A stretch of DNA of 64,000 bases from Anthracocystis setariae (GCA_928724745.1 CAKMXJ010000026.1:41948-105947); one strand, 5' to 3'. Shown: positions 1 through 11,915, counted from the first letter of the stretch. A program made the numbers and translations. Notes: a model not told the origin generated them from the letters alone.

Positions 1-3000
1 ATCAGGTCCGCCGGCGGCTCGCGTCATTCCCAATTTTCGGAGAAATTTTTTGAGCTTGAGGCCGCGCCAATCTTTTCGCGGCGAGACTTCTGCCAATATG
101 TAGGAGCTCAAGTGTCCGTAAACTTGCATATTGGGATTGACAAGCACCCAAAAAAAATTCAGTTGTGAGCATTGATGTTTGTTTGACACCACACATGCGG
201 ATCAATTGGTGTGCAACAGGATCATTGCTCAATTCGAGCCTGCCGAGTTTTCGAGTAACGCGGGTCTCCACCGATCTGGCCAACGCGAAAGTGTGTTTCC
301 GTCACATTTCGAGAAGAAAATAAACTCTTGAAAAAAAGGGGGAAAAATGGGAGAGAAAAATAAATAAATAAAAATGTGAATTTGGCCACGTGATAGGTTG
401 ACGCTCGCTCCACGCGCAACAACCCATACCAAAGCGCCTTTGTAGACTGCTCTACACCCACTCAATGTCTAGATATTGGAGCAGTTAGTGGTTAATATAC
501 ATAGCTTGAGTAATGGTCCGGAGAATACTTGTGTTAAATTGCTACATATGCGGACAAATTCAAGGTGTTATTGCAAAGCACCAGATTGTTTTATGCAATC
601 TACCACGGTTGACAATGCTGAAAAGAGTGGACACGATGGCAGTCACGCACTAGGTTGAAGATTGCCTTGGGTATTCTCCCTAGACGCGCTTGCTCTACTG
701 AGACGCCATCGGTCGGCGATGCAGATTTCTCACGGATCTGCTCGCCGGTGACAGCCAAGAAGGACGCGACGCGACGCGATACTGAGGCAAGAGCTCATTT
801 GAAACCTCACACGCAGCCGCCTTGCAGGAGTTTCGAGATGCAGCAGACTCACAGCGCGCATTCGCCCACCGACGAATTTTTTTCTTTCTTTCCGAAAGAA
901 CGCGTTACGAGCGTGCCGCAGGGTGCATCCGAAAATTCTGGCTAGACGCGCAGCTAATTCTAAAAAGCTTGATTTTGGCCTGTGCGGGGCAGGCCAGCTC
1001 TTTTGCGACTTTTCTGGAAGAATTCCCCCCGTCATGCAAGAAGCTAGCAACAGAAGCCAAGTCAGGTACAGTACTGTTTTGCACGGTTGTGGAGTGCATC
1101 AAAGCTCAAATTCGCCCCTCCGCTGTCTGTTTGAGGCTCGCATGCAAAGGAGCTTGCTATCTATGAGAGAGTGACGACTGGCTGCTGGGATTGGAATGAC
1201 CGAAAGCCCAACGAAAGCCACGACCAATTGAATCGAGTGCGCTACACCACGTCAAGCTACAGCTCAGTCATTTGTCAATCGTGTCGAATCAAACATTTTT
1301 CGAAAATATCACGTGCGCTCGGCCTGCGAAACCTTGAAATCGCATATGATCCATATCAGCTCATCCACTTTGCACCTTTATCACTCTTCCAATTGTTCCT
1401 TTCTCTATTGACCGCATGTGAGTAGTTTCAAAGAACATTATCGCTGTTTCTGATACAAAGGTGAATGTTGAGCAGTTTCATATATCAGAAATATGGACAT
1501 TGGTATGCATCTGTCCTCCGAAGAAGAGGCCCGGTGCGATGCAGCTCAGCTTTCTAAAATTGCCAAGTCCACTTAACTTTACTCTGATGTATCACGCAAG
1601 CGCTTTACTCTTAAATATCACGCAAGCCCAACCATTCAGCTCGAAGCGAAGCGAAGCGCAGCGATGCAATCCGAGCAGAGCATTCGGGGCACAAGCCATC
1701 TTGTATTCTGTGACCGTGACGAGACTGTGACAGCACCTCCATTTTGAGCGAAAGCGGTCGGAGGCTTCTTCGACAGCGTTCGACGGCTGAGGCTTGCTTG
1801 GCCAACAGCCGAACCCTTTCGGCTCGCGAGCTCAGCTGCCGAAGCCAATGCACCTTCTCAGTCAGTCACAGTGGTCCCACAGGCAGAAGAAGCATGAGCG
1901 AAAAACTGGCCCAATCACACCAAGCTTGTCCAGAGAGTGAGTGTGAGTGGTAATAATGGTATCTGCGTTCTTCATGACGGAGGTGCCGAAATGAAAGGTT
2001 GGCGAGAATCGACAGTGACAGCGACAGTGACAGCAGAAGCAGAAAGAATCCAATGTGTCAGTCCATTCCCATCCACGCCGACATTCCGAGTCAGCGGAAA
2101 CGTTGTGCGCCGATCGGTCTCTATCGACCATTTGATCATTCACAGCAAAGCCAAAAGTCCAAGCAAGGCGCTCGGAAGGTACTCTGACCGAGCTCTTGCC
2201 GCGAGAAGTCACACGGTCGATGTGAATTGCTGCCCAGCGGCTGGTTAGCGCGCGCATCTTTTCAGATCGCCAAGAGTCGTCTGCGTGATAATTGCAAAAA
2301 AAGCGGCGTCACCGAAAACACACCGAAACACGCACATCGAGTGTTGGGATTCTGTTTCGGATTCTCTCATCTTGACTCTGCTCGCTCCATTCCAAAGTCG
2401 AATGTCACATTGGAGCCAACGGGCACAGCCACAGTACAGTACAGTCACAGTGAACTGAGCATATTGATCGCCTGGCAGTTTCGCCCTCGAAGCGTTGGTC
2501 TTTGCGTCGTTGCTCGTCAGCAGACTGTCCCCGTGAGCGAAAGCAAGGCGAAATCGCGATTCGACTTGAATTCGAGGAGGCGCTTCTTTCTCTCTTTGGT
2601 CTCACGATCTCACTTCTCACCACCATCATATTAGTAGCTCAGTTTGACGATATCCGCATCGCTTTACAGTGGACGCGAGCGGCTTTCATCGATCGAATCT
2701 CTTCGAGCCGGCCTCAATCGATCGAGCGCAGCGCAGCGCAGCGACAACGAAACGCTTCAAGCAAGGTGCGTCTGAACCTGCAAACTGCGCAGGACTAATC
2801 TCGGCGGGACGGCGCGGTGGGATTCTGTGGGCCATGGTAGAAACCGCATAACAGCCCACTTTGCGCATCGCCTCGGTTCCTTTGCCACCGGTGAGTGAGT
2901 TGGTCTTTTCCGCTAAGCTTTGTTCGCGTTGGCTCGTTCGTAACTGCGCAGACTTCTAACTCTAGCTCGTCTCTTTGTTTCGCCCTTTCTTCGTTCTTGC

Positions 3001-3121
3001 TCTTTCTTTCTTCATTCTCCCTCTCTCCCTCTCACTCTCACATAAATACATACATCTGCTCATCGACTTGTCACCTTGGTATCGCTCACTTTACTTTTTC
3101 TCTTTGTCTCGGTTGTCCACC
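1..3121. other. Non-coding stretch upstream of first gene
   Basis: I see no convincing gene. Open frames here are short, overlap on both strands and show no recognisable domain. The last 250 bases are pyrimidine-rich (TTTCTTTCTTC, CTCTCCCTCTC) and lead into the ATG at 3122, as expected for a fungal promoter and 5' leader. A GTGAGT at about 2891 could be a leader-intron donor, but I cannot place its acceptor. Confidence 0.5.
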
Positions 3122-5371
3122 ATGTCGACTCGCAGCGTGTCTGTACCTGTACTCAACAAGTACATTAGGGACGACTCTCACACCCACATCACAGCCCGCA
3201 GAGACCTCAATTTCAGAAGAGTCCAAGACCGAGACGCCAGAATGTACAGCATTGTCAGGCGACGCATCTCGAAACCTCGACACGTCACGCCAACCGCGCG
3301 CCTTTTCATACCAGCCACCATCAAAGCCATGAAGGTCGGCATCCTGGAGGCCAGCTTCGATGAATGCTATCGCGAATTCCGACACATCCTTGGCCCTCAA
3401 GCCGACAAATTGCTGGCCCAGACAAGAAACTTCCCCTCCATCCCCGAGATTCCCAACGAATCCAGCTATGTCGCTTTTGTCCGAGAGCGCTGCCTCAACG
3501 ACGTTCTTCAGCTCCTCGAGGCCGCAAAAGCTCAAATCACCTGTTTGCAGTCCGAACCTTCTTCTCCCGATCGCGATGCTACCCTCAACCTGCCGATTGC
3601 CATCGCTTTGGCCAACATCCACCACTTTAATATCATCCACGAGAGAACCGTCCCCGCCCTGGCCACTCGCGATGCCTGCCTCGGTGGCCTTCTCGACGTC
3701 TTGCGAAACAATCCGGCTCTTCGCGAGCAGATAGGCGCACTCCCCACCAACCTTCTGGAAGGCGACGAGGTTCGTCCCATCAGCGATATCGAGCTGGTCT
3801 ATCAGCCCGAGCTGGCTCAAACTGAGCAGTACAAGACTGCCCTCCTCATCGAATTCAAGTACGATAGCTATATCACTTTTCAAGACATCGAACGGGCCTT
3901 GCAACTTTGGCGACAGCTGATGCTCAGCCAAGAGATTTGCGATCTCCTCCGAAGCTCGGACGTGGTGCCCTTGCGCAAAGTGCTTATGCAGTATGCTCAC
4001 CTTCTCACCATTAACAGTAGGCACGTGCTCAGCGCCTTGGCCCAGACCAGCCATAACATGGTGTATCGTTGTCAGCGTTTCAGCCTCACAACCTGGGGGG
4101 TTGCTTCCATTGTCAGCGAGCTCGACTGGGACCATGAGACCGAGCCTGGTCAGCACCTCACCTATCGCCTATTCACTGGCGATCCTTGGTCGGCTTCGCC
4201 CGCCTGGCAGCAACGCGATCCCGACCCCAGTCAGGCTCTTCCGCCCAATCCGACCTACATTGCCCTCAATCTAGCGCTTCTCCATCTTCGAGACGGTCTT
4301 GTGCCCGCAGAGGTTGTCGATAGCTTTGTCGATAAGTACTACGAACCTGTCTCTGCCACTTCGAGCCAGGAGAGCGATGAACCAGATGATCCGGCTGACG
4401 GCGACTACCAACCACCCAGGGGTCATGGAGATGGCGGAAGCGATGGTCAAGGCATGCCCGACGACAACCAAGATTCGAGCACTTCTCTTTGCCCACCACC
4501 TACTCCAGCTTCTCCTGGTCGTGATCCTCATGAAGGTGGCCTTGGTGGCAGTCGTCGACATGCTTTGGCGTCAGAGCTACTTGTTGCTTCGTCAGGCGTA
4601 CTCTCAGCCGCCTCACAGCCTTTGCTGGACCGTCTCGGCGCTTCGTCTGGAGCACTCGACTCTGTCAACAAAAACCAAGCCAACGAGGACGAGGACGAGG
4701 ACGAGGACGCTGTGGACAACGCAATCTGCAAAAAAGTGCTGGATGCGGCAGACGAGAATCAGAAGCCAAAAGTGGCCGAATACTTCAAACTGGATCGCAA
4801 AATGTGTATGCTCGCCGAGCCGGCGCAGCTGGTGGTGTACGCGGCCAAGGTGTTGGAGCGAGTGGCTCAAAAGAAAGACTTGACGGATGAAATGTTGGAC
4901 AAGCTGCGACCGCGTGCGCTGAAATACGGTCCGGTGCCGATCGAGCTGAATGTATGGCATGCGATCAATGATCCTCCGAGTGGTGATAGCTACCATCCGA
5001 GTGGCGGGGACAAGGGTCTGGAGGTACACGACGACGACGACAACAACAACAAGAGCGATGATGACAACGATGACGGGGGAGAGAGCAACCAGGATCAGCA
5101 GCCGCAGCAACAGCATTCGTTGGCAGTCGAGCTTGACACTGATACGCGAGTGCGTCAGCTCACAGTCGTGCTTGAGGAGGGAGACGAGAAGCGCGTCGTC
5201 GCCAAAAGGAGCCTAGAGGCCATCATCGAGAAGCATAAAAAGCGTCGCGCTCGAAGCTCGGATCAATCGTCGTCATCGTCGTCATCGGGTGACGGAAACG
5301 GTGAAAAGGAGAAGGAGAAGGAAGCAAACAAGAAGCGTTATGGCTGGAGGAGGCGTTGGATGGTGCGGTGA
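3122..5371 (+). CDS. Hypothetical protein, 749 aa, possible PD-(D/E)XK-like domain with acidic/basic tail
   Basis: Single-exon gene. The start at 3122 has a good fungal context (CCACCATGTCG) and follows a pyrimidine-rich leader; the frame is open further upstream, but that part is low-complexity. I do not recognise the protein outright. Residues about 60-410 look globular. They include D222-I-E-L, then E244-F-K after about 20 hydrophobic residues, then helical segments ending in LSLTTWG-like and YRLFTGDPW-like strands. This order resembles the PD-(D/E)XK nuclease-like domains of many fungal proteins, which is a weak inference. Residues about 415-560 are low-complexity. An acidic run (NEDEDEDEDED) begins near 521 and a D/N-rich run near 636. 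The C terminus is basic (KHKKRRARSS, poly-Ser, KKRYGWRRRW), suggesting nuclear localisation. C-rich third positions support real coding. It could instead be a lineage-specific protein with no nuclease activity. Confidence 0.75.
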   Translation: MSTRSVSVPVLNKYIRDDSHTHITARRDLNFRRVQDRDARMYSIVRRRISKPRHVTPTARLFIPATIKAMKVGILEASFDECYREFRHILGPQADKLLAQTRNFPSIPEIPNESSYVAFVRERCLNDVLQLLEAAKAQITCLQSEPSSPDRDATLNLPIAIALANIHHFNIIHERTVPALATRDACLGGLLDVLRNNPALREQIGALPTNLLEGDEVRPISDIELVYQPELAQTEQYKTALLIEFKYDSYITFQDIERALQLWRQLMLSQEICDLLRSSDVVPLRKVLMQYAHLLTINSRHVLSALAQTSHNMVYRCQRFSLTTWGVASIVSELDWDHETEPGQHLTYRLFTGDPWSASPAWQQRDPDPSQALPPNPTYIALNLALLHLRDGLVPAEVVDSFVDKYYEPVSATSSQESDEPDDPADGDYQPPRGHGDGGSDGQGMPDDNQDSSTSLCPPPTPASPGRDPHEGGLGGSRRHALASELLVASSGVLSAASQPLLDRLGASSGALDSVNKNQANEDEDEDEDAVDNAICKKVLDAADENQKPKVAEYFKLDRKMCMLAEPAQLVVYAAKVLERVAQKKDLTDEMLDKLRPRALKYGPVPIELNVWHAINDPPSGDSYHPSGGDKGLEVHDDDDNNNKSDDDNDDGGESNQDQQPQQQHSLAVELDTDTRVRQLTVVLEEGDEKRVVAKRSLEAIIEKHKKRRARSSDQSSSSSSSGDGNGEKEKEKEANKKRYGWRRRWMVR

Positions 5372-5565
5372 AGGCTGATCGGAGCCATGGCCAAAGGAAG
5401 GCCGTTTGACAAAGGTGTGGCATTCTGTGACTCTTAGGCTCAAGAAATACGATGTTTTGCTCTTGAATACTTGCAAACATGAAACAAAGCGGTTAGAGTG
5501 AGTATGTGGGCGGCAACTACGTCTAGTCGGAAGCATAGCTATTCATCACGATGTAGAAGTGTGAG

Positions 5566-5690
5566 ACATGTTGGCGATCCCGGCGTTGATCGGCTCTCGA
5601 TCTTGGATCGCCGATGATGAGCAAATCGGCGATTCAGGGGGGGGGGGGGTCCCGTACAGGTTCTTGCTGGCCTCGTCCTTTTCTTGTCTG
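5566..5690 (+). repeat. Dispersed GGCGATC repeat, copy 1
   Basis: This stretch and 48186-48305 share the same order of blocks: TTGGCGATCCC, TTGATYGGCTC, CAATCTTRGATYGCC, GATGATGRRCAAATYGGCGAT, then TTCTTGCTGG(C/T)CTCGTCC. It holds internal inverted copies of GGCGAT/ATCGCC. A shorter related stretch lies at about 6832-6898. The family is not identified; it may be a MITE relic. Confidence 0.5.
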
Positions 5691-7128
5691 TCTTGTTGCA
5701 AGATAGAGCACCTAAAGAGAAGTGAGTGGGTTTAGCTAGCTAGACGTACTTGACACTTACTACCACTGTCTCGACATATTTTGTTCCTAGCTGCGTTCCC
5801 TAATACTAGTGCTCTACCTCAACCTTTGTGCCGTTTCGATCATCTTTACCAACAAGACATGATCCAGTAATCTTTCACATTTTCAGTGTTTGTTGCGGTC
5901 CACAAGGAGTGATGAAAGAGCATGGCTTAGGAGAGCACAGTAGTGGGTGCAATCTCTCGGCTGTTGGTGGTAAGAGCAAGAGAGGGAAGAATTCAAGTCC
6001 ACAAGTCCACAAAAGAGTTGTGCCCGGTCTTGGATGGTGACCAGGTCGCAAGTTTGGAAAATCAGCGCAGCTTTAACTTGGCGATGCGGGTCCAAGACTG
6101 ATCAGTTGTGAGGATAAAAAGAGTTGCTACAGCCGCTACCATTATTATTGTAGCTACTCATATCGCAGACAAAGTCGCTCCGGTAGTGTTACGCCTCTGT
6201 AAAGGCGTGACCTTTCGCACGAGACTTGCCGCGCGAGTAAAGCTCTGTCATGGCGCATACGGGTTCCCAGCTCCTCGCCTTGGCATCTCGCCTTGGCATC
6301 GCTTGCTAGGAATAGGAATGCTGGCTGTTGAGCAACAACATTCACTCTAACACCTCCAAAAGGTACTTAATCTCGCTCGCTCCTTTCGATCCTTTTCCCG
6401 TCGTAATCTCATCTCAATTCTCAGCGCACCGATACAGTACAAGGAACAATGCTCTAACAATATCGAAGTTGTAAAATTTGAGGACCATTGAGTATGCATC
6501 TCCTTCACCTAGGCAATCATCTCACGATCGCAAACCAAGACAATTTGAGTAGGAGATTGAAGGTGTTATAGATTGCAACAGATGCAGCCGAGAGTATGTC
6601 AAAGACTTGCAAGTGGCCTGAATGCCAGACAAAAGAGTCACATGTTGAATGGGCAATCGAGTGTCGCACAAGTCCGGTAGAGCACTTGATATTAAGGAAC
6701 CGGACTAGGAACAAGGTAAGTAAGGACAGGAAAGAAATCGTATGACTTCCTTGAGATGTGCTCTACCCTATGACGAAACAGATGGGAAGATATGTATGTG
6801 CAGGTCACGGGCCCCTGCTGCAAGAGAATCCTGTGATCGCCGATTCTCCATCATCGCTTATCGGTTAGCGCGAGCCGATCAGGCGCTAGGATCGCCAACT
6901 TTACACAGTCAATCCGTTCCACCTGATGACGATTGTAATGGTCAGATTGATGGATGACACTTTGCCTGTTAAAGCGTTGATAAGGTCGTCTTTCAATGAT
7001 GGTGTACTGCTCTTGTATGTTAAGGCCCAAGAATTTGACTATCGACAGGCAACTCAGCTTTTCAGTTGCGTGTCAATGCGCTGATCAAAGTTACGACGCG
7101 TAGGACCTTTGTTCCTCTTTCGTTTCAA

Positions 7129-7164
7129 CCACCACCACCACCACCACCACCACCACCACCACCG
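7129..7164 (+). repeat. (ACC)12 microsatellite
   Basis: Twelve consecutive ACC units just upstream of the clathrin-like pseudogene. They lie in frame with it and would read as poly-His, but there is no reason to think they are translated. Confidence 0.9.
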
Positions 7165-7246
7165 CCGTCAATATTGTCAATATCGTCAAGATCTGTTTAC
7201 GAGCGCCCGTGAGCGCTACTCGAGGATGGATACGAGCGCTCATGTG

Positions 7247-9130
7247 CACTGCATCACTGCCGACTCGGCCATCATGAACCCCATCAAGAAAATCATCGCT
7301 CTCAAGTCGGCGCAGCAACTTCAAATCTTCAACATCGAAGCCAAAGCGAAAATCAAGTCTCATCTCAGGAACGTCATGAACCAAGATGTCACCTTCTGGA
7401 AGTGGATCAGCAACACCACCCTTGGTCTCGTCACTGAGACCGCCGTATACCACTGGACCATGGACGGAGAATCGGCTCCCACCAAGGTCTTTGATCGTCA
7501 CGTCAGCTTGCAAGGTACTCAGATCATCAACTACCGCGCCAGTGCAGATGGAAAATGGCTCGTTCTCTTTGGTATCTCTGGCAACACCTCCGGCGCCCCT
7601 AACGCCTTCCATGTCAAGGGTTCCATGCAGCTTTACTCGCGCGATTGTGGTGTCTCGCAACCCATCGACGGTCACGCAGCCGCCTTTGCAGAGCTCAAAT
7701 CCGATTCAGCACCCAAACCGTTCAAGCTTTTCACTTTTGCCAACCGCACTTCCACCGGCGCCAAGCTCCACGTCGTCCAAATCGATCACCAGAACGGCCA
7801 GCCCGCCTTCACCAACAAGGCGGTCGATGTCTTCTTCCCGCCAGAGGCCACCAACGACTTCCCCGTCGCCATGCAGATCAGCAAGCGCTACGGCATCGTC
7901 TATTTCGTCACAAAGCACGGCTTCATCCACCTCTACGACCTCGAGAGCGGCGCTTGCATCTACATGAACCGCATCTCGGGCGACACCATCTTTGTCACTG
8001 CCGAGCACGAGTCCACCGGCGGTATCATCGGTATCAACCGCAAGGGTCAAGTCCTTTTGATTTCCGTCGACGAGAACACGGTCATCCCTTACATCCTCCG
8101 CACGCTCAACAACTCGGAGCTGGCCTTCAACCTTGCTTCGCGTGGTGACTTTCCAGGTGCCGATGATCTCTACCTCCAGCACTTCCACTCTCTCTTCTCC
8201 ACAGGCCAGTACGCTGAGGCCGCCAAGATCGCTGCCAACTCGCCACGCGGCATTCTTCGAACTTGCCAGACCATCAAGCAGTTCAAGCAGGTTTCCAATC
8301 AGCCCGACACTCTCTCACCTATCCTTCAGTACTTTGGCTTTCTGCTCGAAAAGGGTTCGCTCAACAAGTTCGAGTCGCTCGAGCTCGCACGTCCTGTCCT
8401 CAACCAGGGTGGCAAGCACTTGCTCGAGATGTGGCTCAAGGAGAGCAAGATCGAGTGCAGCGAGGAGCTCGGTGACATTGTTTGTCAGCACGACATCAAC
8501 TTGGCTCTCAGCGTCTACCTCCGTGCCAACGTGCCCAACAAGGTGGTGGCCTGCTTCGCCGAGACCGGTCAGTTTGACAAGATCGTCCTCTACGCCAAAA
8601 AGGTTGGCTTACACACCCCTGACTATGCCGCTTTGCTCCAGCACATTCATCGTACCAACCCAGAGAAGGGTACCGAGCTTGCTTGAGTTTGCCAGCAGTC
8701 TTGTTGGTGACAAGTCCGGTCCTCTTGTCGACATTGAGCGTGTCACCGATATCTTCATGAGCCAAAACATGATCCAGCAAGCTACCTCGTTCCTTTTCGA
8801 CGCTCTCAAGGACAACAAGCCCGAGCAGGCTCATCTGCAGACCCGCCTTCTCGAAATGAATTTGGTCAACACCCCTCAGATCGCCGATGCCATCCTTGGC
8901 AACGAGATGTTCACCCACTACTACCGCCCTCGCCCCTCGTATCGCCAATCTTTGCGAGAAGGTCGGTCTTTTGCAGCGTGCGCTTGAGCACTACAAGGAT
9001 GACGCCGACATCAAGCGTGTTGTCGTCCACACCAACTTTGCTCCAGGTGGATTGGCTTGTCAACTACTTTGGCAAACTTACCGTGGATGAGTCGCTCGAG
9101 TACCTGCGCAAAATGCTCAAAAAAAGGTCA
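7247..9130 (+). pseudogene. Clathrin heavy chain, 5'-truncated and frameshifted copy
   Basis: Clathrin heavy chain forms the triskelion leg of vesicle coats. The reading from about 7247 matches the family from its [10 protein letters not shown] segment onward. Recognisable blocks are [56 protein letters not shown] and [20 protein letters not shown]. The normal first ~70 residues are missing; the first ATG in frame is 7274. The first frame ends at 8686, after an apparent 10-nt insertion near 8675. Homology resumes in another frame ([22 protein letters not shown]), shifts again by about 7 nt near 8930, and again by one T near 9043. It fades after [14 protein letters not shown] at about 9125. 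A functional chain is near 1,680 residues, so only about the first 40% is represented. The strong C-ending codon bias suggests recent loss from a highly expressed gene, or a duplicated fragment. Confidence 0.85.
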
Positions 9131-9701
9131 ACATCCCGCCACAACCTGCATTCCGCCGCTGCCGCTGCCGCCATCACCACCAACCTCTCCCCCTCTCAGA
9201 CGATATGAATACGATTTGATGGTTATACGACATTGTATTTGCGTTGCGTTTGTGTGCGTTTGTGAAAGAGAACCATATCGGGAGAAAAAAAAAATAACGG
9301 AAAGTTGAGTGCGCAAACCCATCCCCGTACCGGTCTAACATACTAGTGAGTTTTCGGACACCTCCTAGATGCGTACTGGAGGTGGTAGAAACAAGCTCAA
9401 AATCAAGGTCTGTTGCAATTGTGCATATCAAACCACCTCCAGGACAATTAAAACTCCGTCTTGGAGGTGTGTGCTCCTATGTTCAACTACCCCCAGCATG
9501 CATCGAGGAGGTAGGCCAAATAGAATCAGTGAAACCCACCAGAAAAGTGTGTGTCTGTTGCCATTGGTGTGTGGTGTGAGTTTATTAGAATCTACACATT
9601 GGCTAGTCACTATTGCTTGGTGAGTAGGTGGCTGAATTTGAATCCAAACACGCAAGGACATGTGTTTACCACGGTCCTTGATTTACCTCCAGGTTGCAAT
9701 C
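9131..9701. other. Non-coding repeat-rich stretch
   Basis: No gene seen. It includes a fragment of the foldback MITE-like family (9290-9342: GGAAAGTTGAGTGCGCAAAC... CCCCGTACCGGTCTAACA) also present at 20163-20314. It also has a stretch rich in ACCTCC/GGAGGT inverted repeats (9355-9520) related to 17250-17340. Confidence 0.45.
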
Positions 9702-10051
9702 TGTTATGCTCCTGGGGTCTTAGAACCTCGGAACGTGGCGGTGCGTCTGTGTCGAGGCCAGGGGCGTGGTACCGGGTGTTGCTCCCGGGATCGTTGCCAA
9801 GATAGCGGAGCGGGTGAGCGGGAGATCGGGAGAAGGTCTGATATTTCCACCTACTAGAGTGAGTAAGCTAAAATACAATTGACGTCTGAACATGAGTTAG
9901 TTGCAGGGGGGATCTTCGGTATGACTTCCGGGAGCCCCTCCCGGAGATTGCCGCAGTCCCACCCTGGACCCCGATTCCTGACCTGGATCGGGAAAGCCTC
10001 CTCCCGCTTGTCACACTGCTATATCCCTTTCCGGCGCTGATGTTCGTAACA
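9702..10051 (-). mobile_element. Solo LTR, family B (TSD CAATC)
   Basis: The + strand copy begins TGTTATGCTCCTGGGG and ends GTTCGTAACA. It is flanked by CAATC at 9697-9701 and 10052-10056, a perfect 5-bp target duplication. The sense strand is assigned minus because the reverse complement carries the core GTCRATTGTATTTTAG, which matches the retroelement LTR of family A. No internal region is present, so it is a solo LTR left by LTR-LTR recombination. Confidence 0.9.
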
Positions 10052-10290
10052 CAATCTTGGAAGTGAGTTTGAAATTCACCAAGTCAATTGTCAAACTTCT
10101 TTGGCAGTGAAGCCAGCAAGGGTAGACTGGGGGAGTGACAACACTTGTCCAAGTGGGTGCAGTTGACTTGGAAGCTTGGTAGATTGCTATGTGAGGGATA
10201 AACACGCAAGCCTGCGTGTTTGTATACTTGGCTGTGTGTTGTGAGCACGCTTTGATAGTGGTTGATGATTCAATGAATTTCCAGTCACTA

Positions 10291-10463
10291 TGTCATGCTG
10301 TTCAGCACAGACAAAGTGAGAATTGAGTGTGTAAGATGGTTGTATTCCGGAGAGAGGCCTAGCAGACGGACTGAGCGGGTTATGCCTGCTCAGTCGACTG
10401 TTAGGCCGACGAATAATCCACTAATTACACAGCGTGACGTGACGGGAACAAGAGCTCACAACA
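10291..10463. mobile_element. Solo LTR, family C (173 bp, TSD CACTA)
   Basis: It begins TGTCATGCTGTTCAGCACAG and ends CTCACAACA, with CACTA at both 10286-10290 and 10464-10468. A second copy (37579-37750) has the same ends and its own target duplication, which fixes both borders. The very short length is like that of TRIM or small LTR elements. No internal region is seen in this window. Confidence 0.88.
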
Positions 10464-10843
10464 CACTACAGAGTAGAATGCAGCCTCTAAATATACATTG
10501 TTGTGTGGATTATCGTATATGGCAAAGTGACAACCGTTGTTGCTGTAGCTGTACTTCTGAACGTCTCATGATCAGTTGAGGGTTTGCTATTGGGCACGCA
10601 CCCTTGCGTGTCTCTCCTTCTGGTTGAGGTTTCCCCGCACAAGTCATTTGTGGCTCTCCTCCAATTGGTTTGGTCCAATGTGATCGGCAAATGGGGCTCA
10701 CCCTTGATTATGAGGGTGACCCATTATGGCCCCAGAAGGCTACTGCCTTTGTATCCGACTCTGAGGTGATTGGTGAAGATTCATCAAGTGTTGCTTTTGG
10801 AACACGCAAGCTTGCGTGTGTAGTCCCTAATTTGCCTGAATAA

Positions 10844-11048
10844 TGTCATGAGACGTCTCATTCCTATTACGCTTCCCAGATCGCCGATCCAAGCCCGATC
10901 CGCAGTATCGGGCTAACTCCTATTTTCGCTGGTTCCGCTTTCCCTGTAAATCTCGTCTCACTCTCACTGTCTCTATTGAAATGACATTGATCACTCATTT
11001 AGCTCAAGCTCACTGCACGTCAGACTTAACCTTAACTTGGTTATGACA
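10844..11048 (+). mobile_element. Fragment of family-A retroelement internal 3' end
   Basis: This stretch matches 29876-30087, the untranslated region just before the 3' LTR of the complete retroelement. Shared blocks include CCCAGATCGCCGATCC, CCTATTTTCGCTGGTTCCGC, CTCATTTAGCTCAAGC and CTTAACTTGGTTATGACA. The match stops before the polypurine run and no LTR follows, so it is a truncated, LTR-less fragment. Confidence 0.8.
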
Positions 11049-11915
11049 AATAACTGTCAATGTTTGTTAGTTTCTACAGTTTGTCTAATCACTATGGCGA
11101 GGTGGGTAGACATTCTGTTGGATTTGCCTTACGAATCAGCTTTTCATCTCACAATCGGGCACATCACATATCGGCACACAACACTCACTACTGAGTGTTG
11201 TACACGCGACGGCGAATGTCAAGACACCGGTCCCAATGTTTGCCGGGCAGATTTAGACATTTTCCGTACCCACGCAACACCCGACAGTACTCTCATTGGT
11301 CCGTTGACAGGTCTCAACATTCGATACCAAATGTTGAGACCACTCGACAAACCACAAACCTCAGTTACAAACCCACACACACATCGCCCAATGGCAGGAC
11401 CGCATTAGAGGGATGGCAAACCGGTCCACCCCAAACGGAACCTTCTGCCTAGCATGGAAGAGGAGAGAAGGACGGGCGGACGAGACCCGAACCAATCATG
11501 ACTGAGGTACGAGGTTCAGTGGCGGAATAAGGGCCCACACAATGAAGAGAAACACTCAATAACAAGTGTTGGGGACATAGACGGAGGACAAGATAGTCAC
11601 TATGGGAAACGCATAGGGTGTATAGCGAAGATGGGGACGCCTTCGCTGTACGAGTTAGGATCAAGACATATGTATATAAGACCCGGGACCAGCACCCGAG
11701 AAAGTGAATAGAATTCATCGAATCACTATCTTACTTAGCAACTTATAAGATCTGACGACTAGTATCAACATCCGATATTGGATGTTGATCTTCCTCGTTT
11801 GAATCCTTCAAAGCTTCTAACCGCTGCGCCCCGTTCAATATCAATATTGTCCTAGCACTACTAAGTCACAGACATCAAACTCTGTGATAGTTCGAGCACG
11901 GACTTAACGACTCAC
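11049..11915. other. Non-coding region with short palindromes
   Basis: No gene recognised. Several short inverted repeats occur, for example CAACATTCGATACCAAATGTTG-like at about 11316-11337, CAACATCCGATATTGGATGTTG-like at about 11767-11788, and ACACTCACTACTGAGTGT at about 11183. Their spacing resembles the palindromes of the neighbouring segments. Confidence 0.45.

Larger units (their letters stand above)
5372..7246. other. Intergenic region with dispersed repeat and homopolymer
   Basis: No gene recognised. It contains a 13-G run (5637-5649), a dispersed GGCGATC-type repeat (5566-5690) with a second copy at 48186-48305, and a 12-copy ACC trinucleotide run (7129-7164) just before the clathrin-like sequence. 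Confidence 0.5.
9651..10843 (+). repeat. Palindrome-bearing repeat segment, copy 1 (interrupted by two solo LTRs)
   Basis: With the solo LTRs at 9702-10051 and 10291-10463 removed, this segment runs parallel to 12441-13718. Shared blocks include GCAATCTTGG(A)AGTG, CAAGTCAATTGTCAA, TCTTTGGC(A/G)GTGAAGCCAGCAAG, GGAAGCTTGGTAG and AACACGCAAGCCTGC. It carries several copies of a short palindrome of the form AACACGCAAG-N-CTTGCGTGTT (about 9651, 10201, 10597, 10801). No coding potential is apparent. The element type is unknown. Confidence 0.6.

Noticed and set aside
3086..4156. A 356-codon minus frame opposite the first gene
   Set aside because: It is the complement of a C-ending-codon-biased gene; its product shows no recognisable domain and starts within the plus gene.
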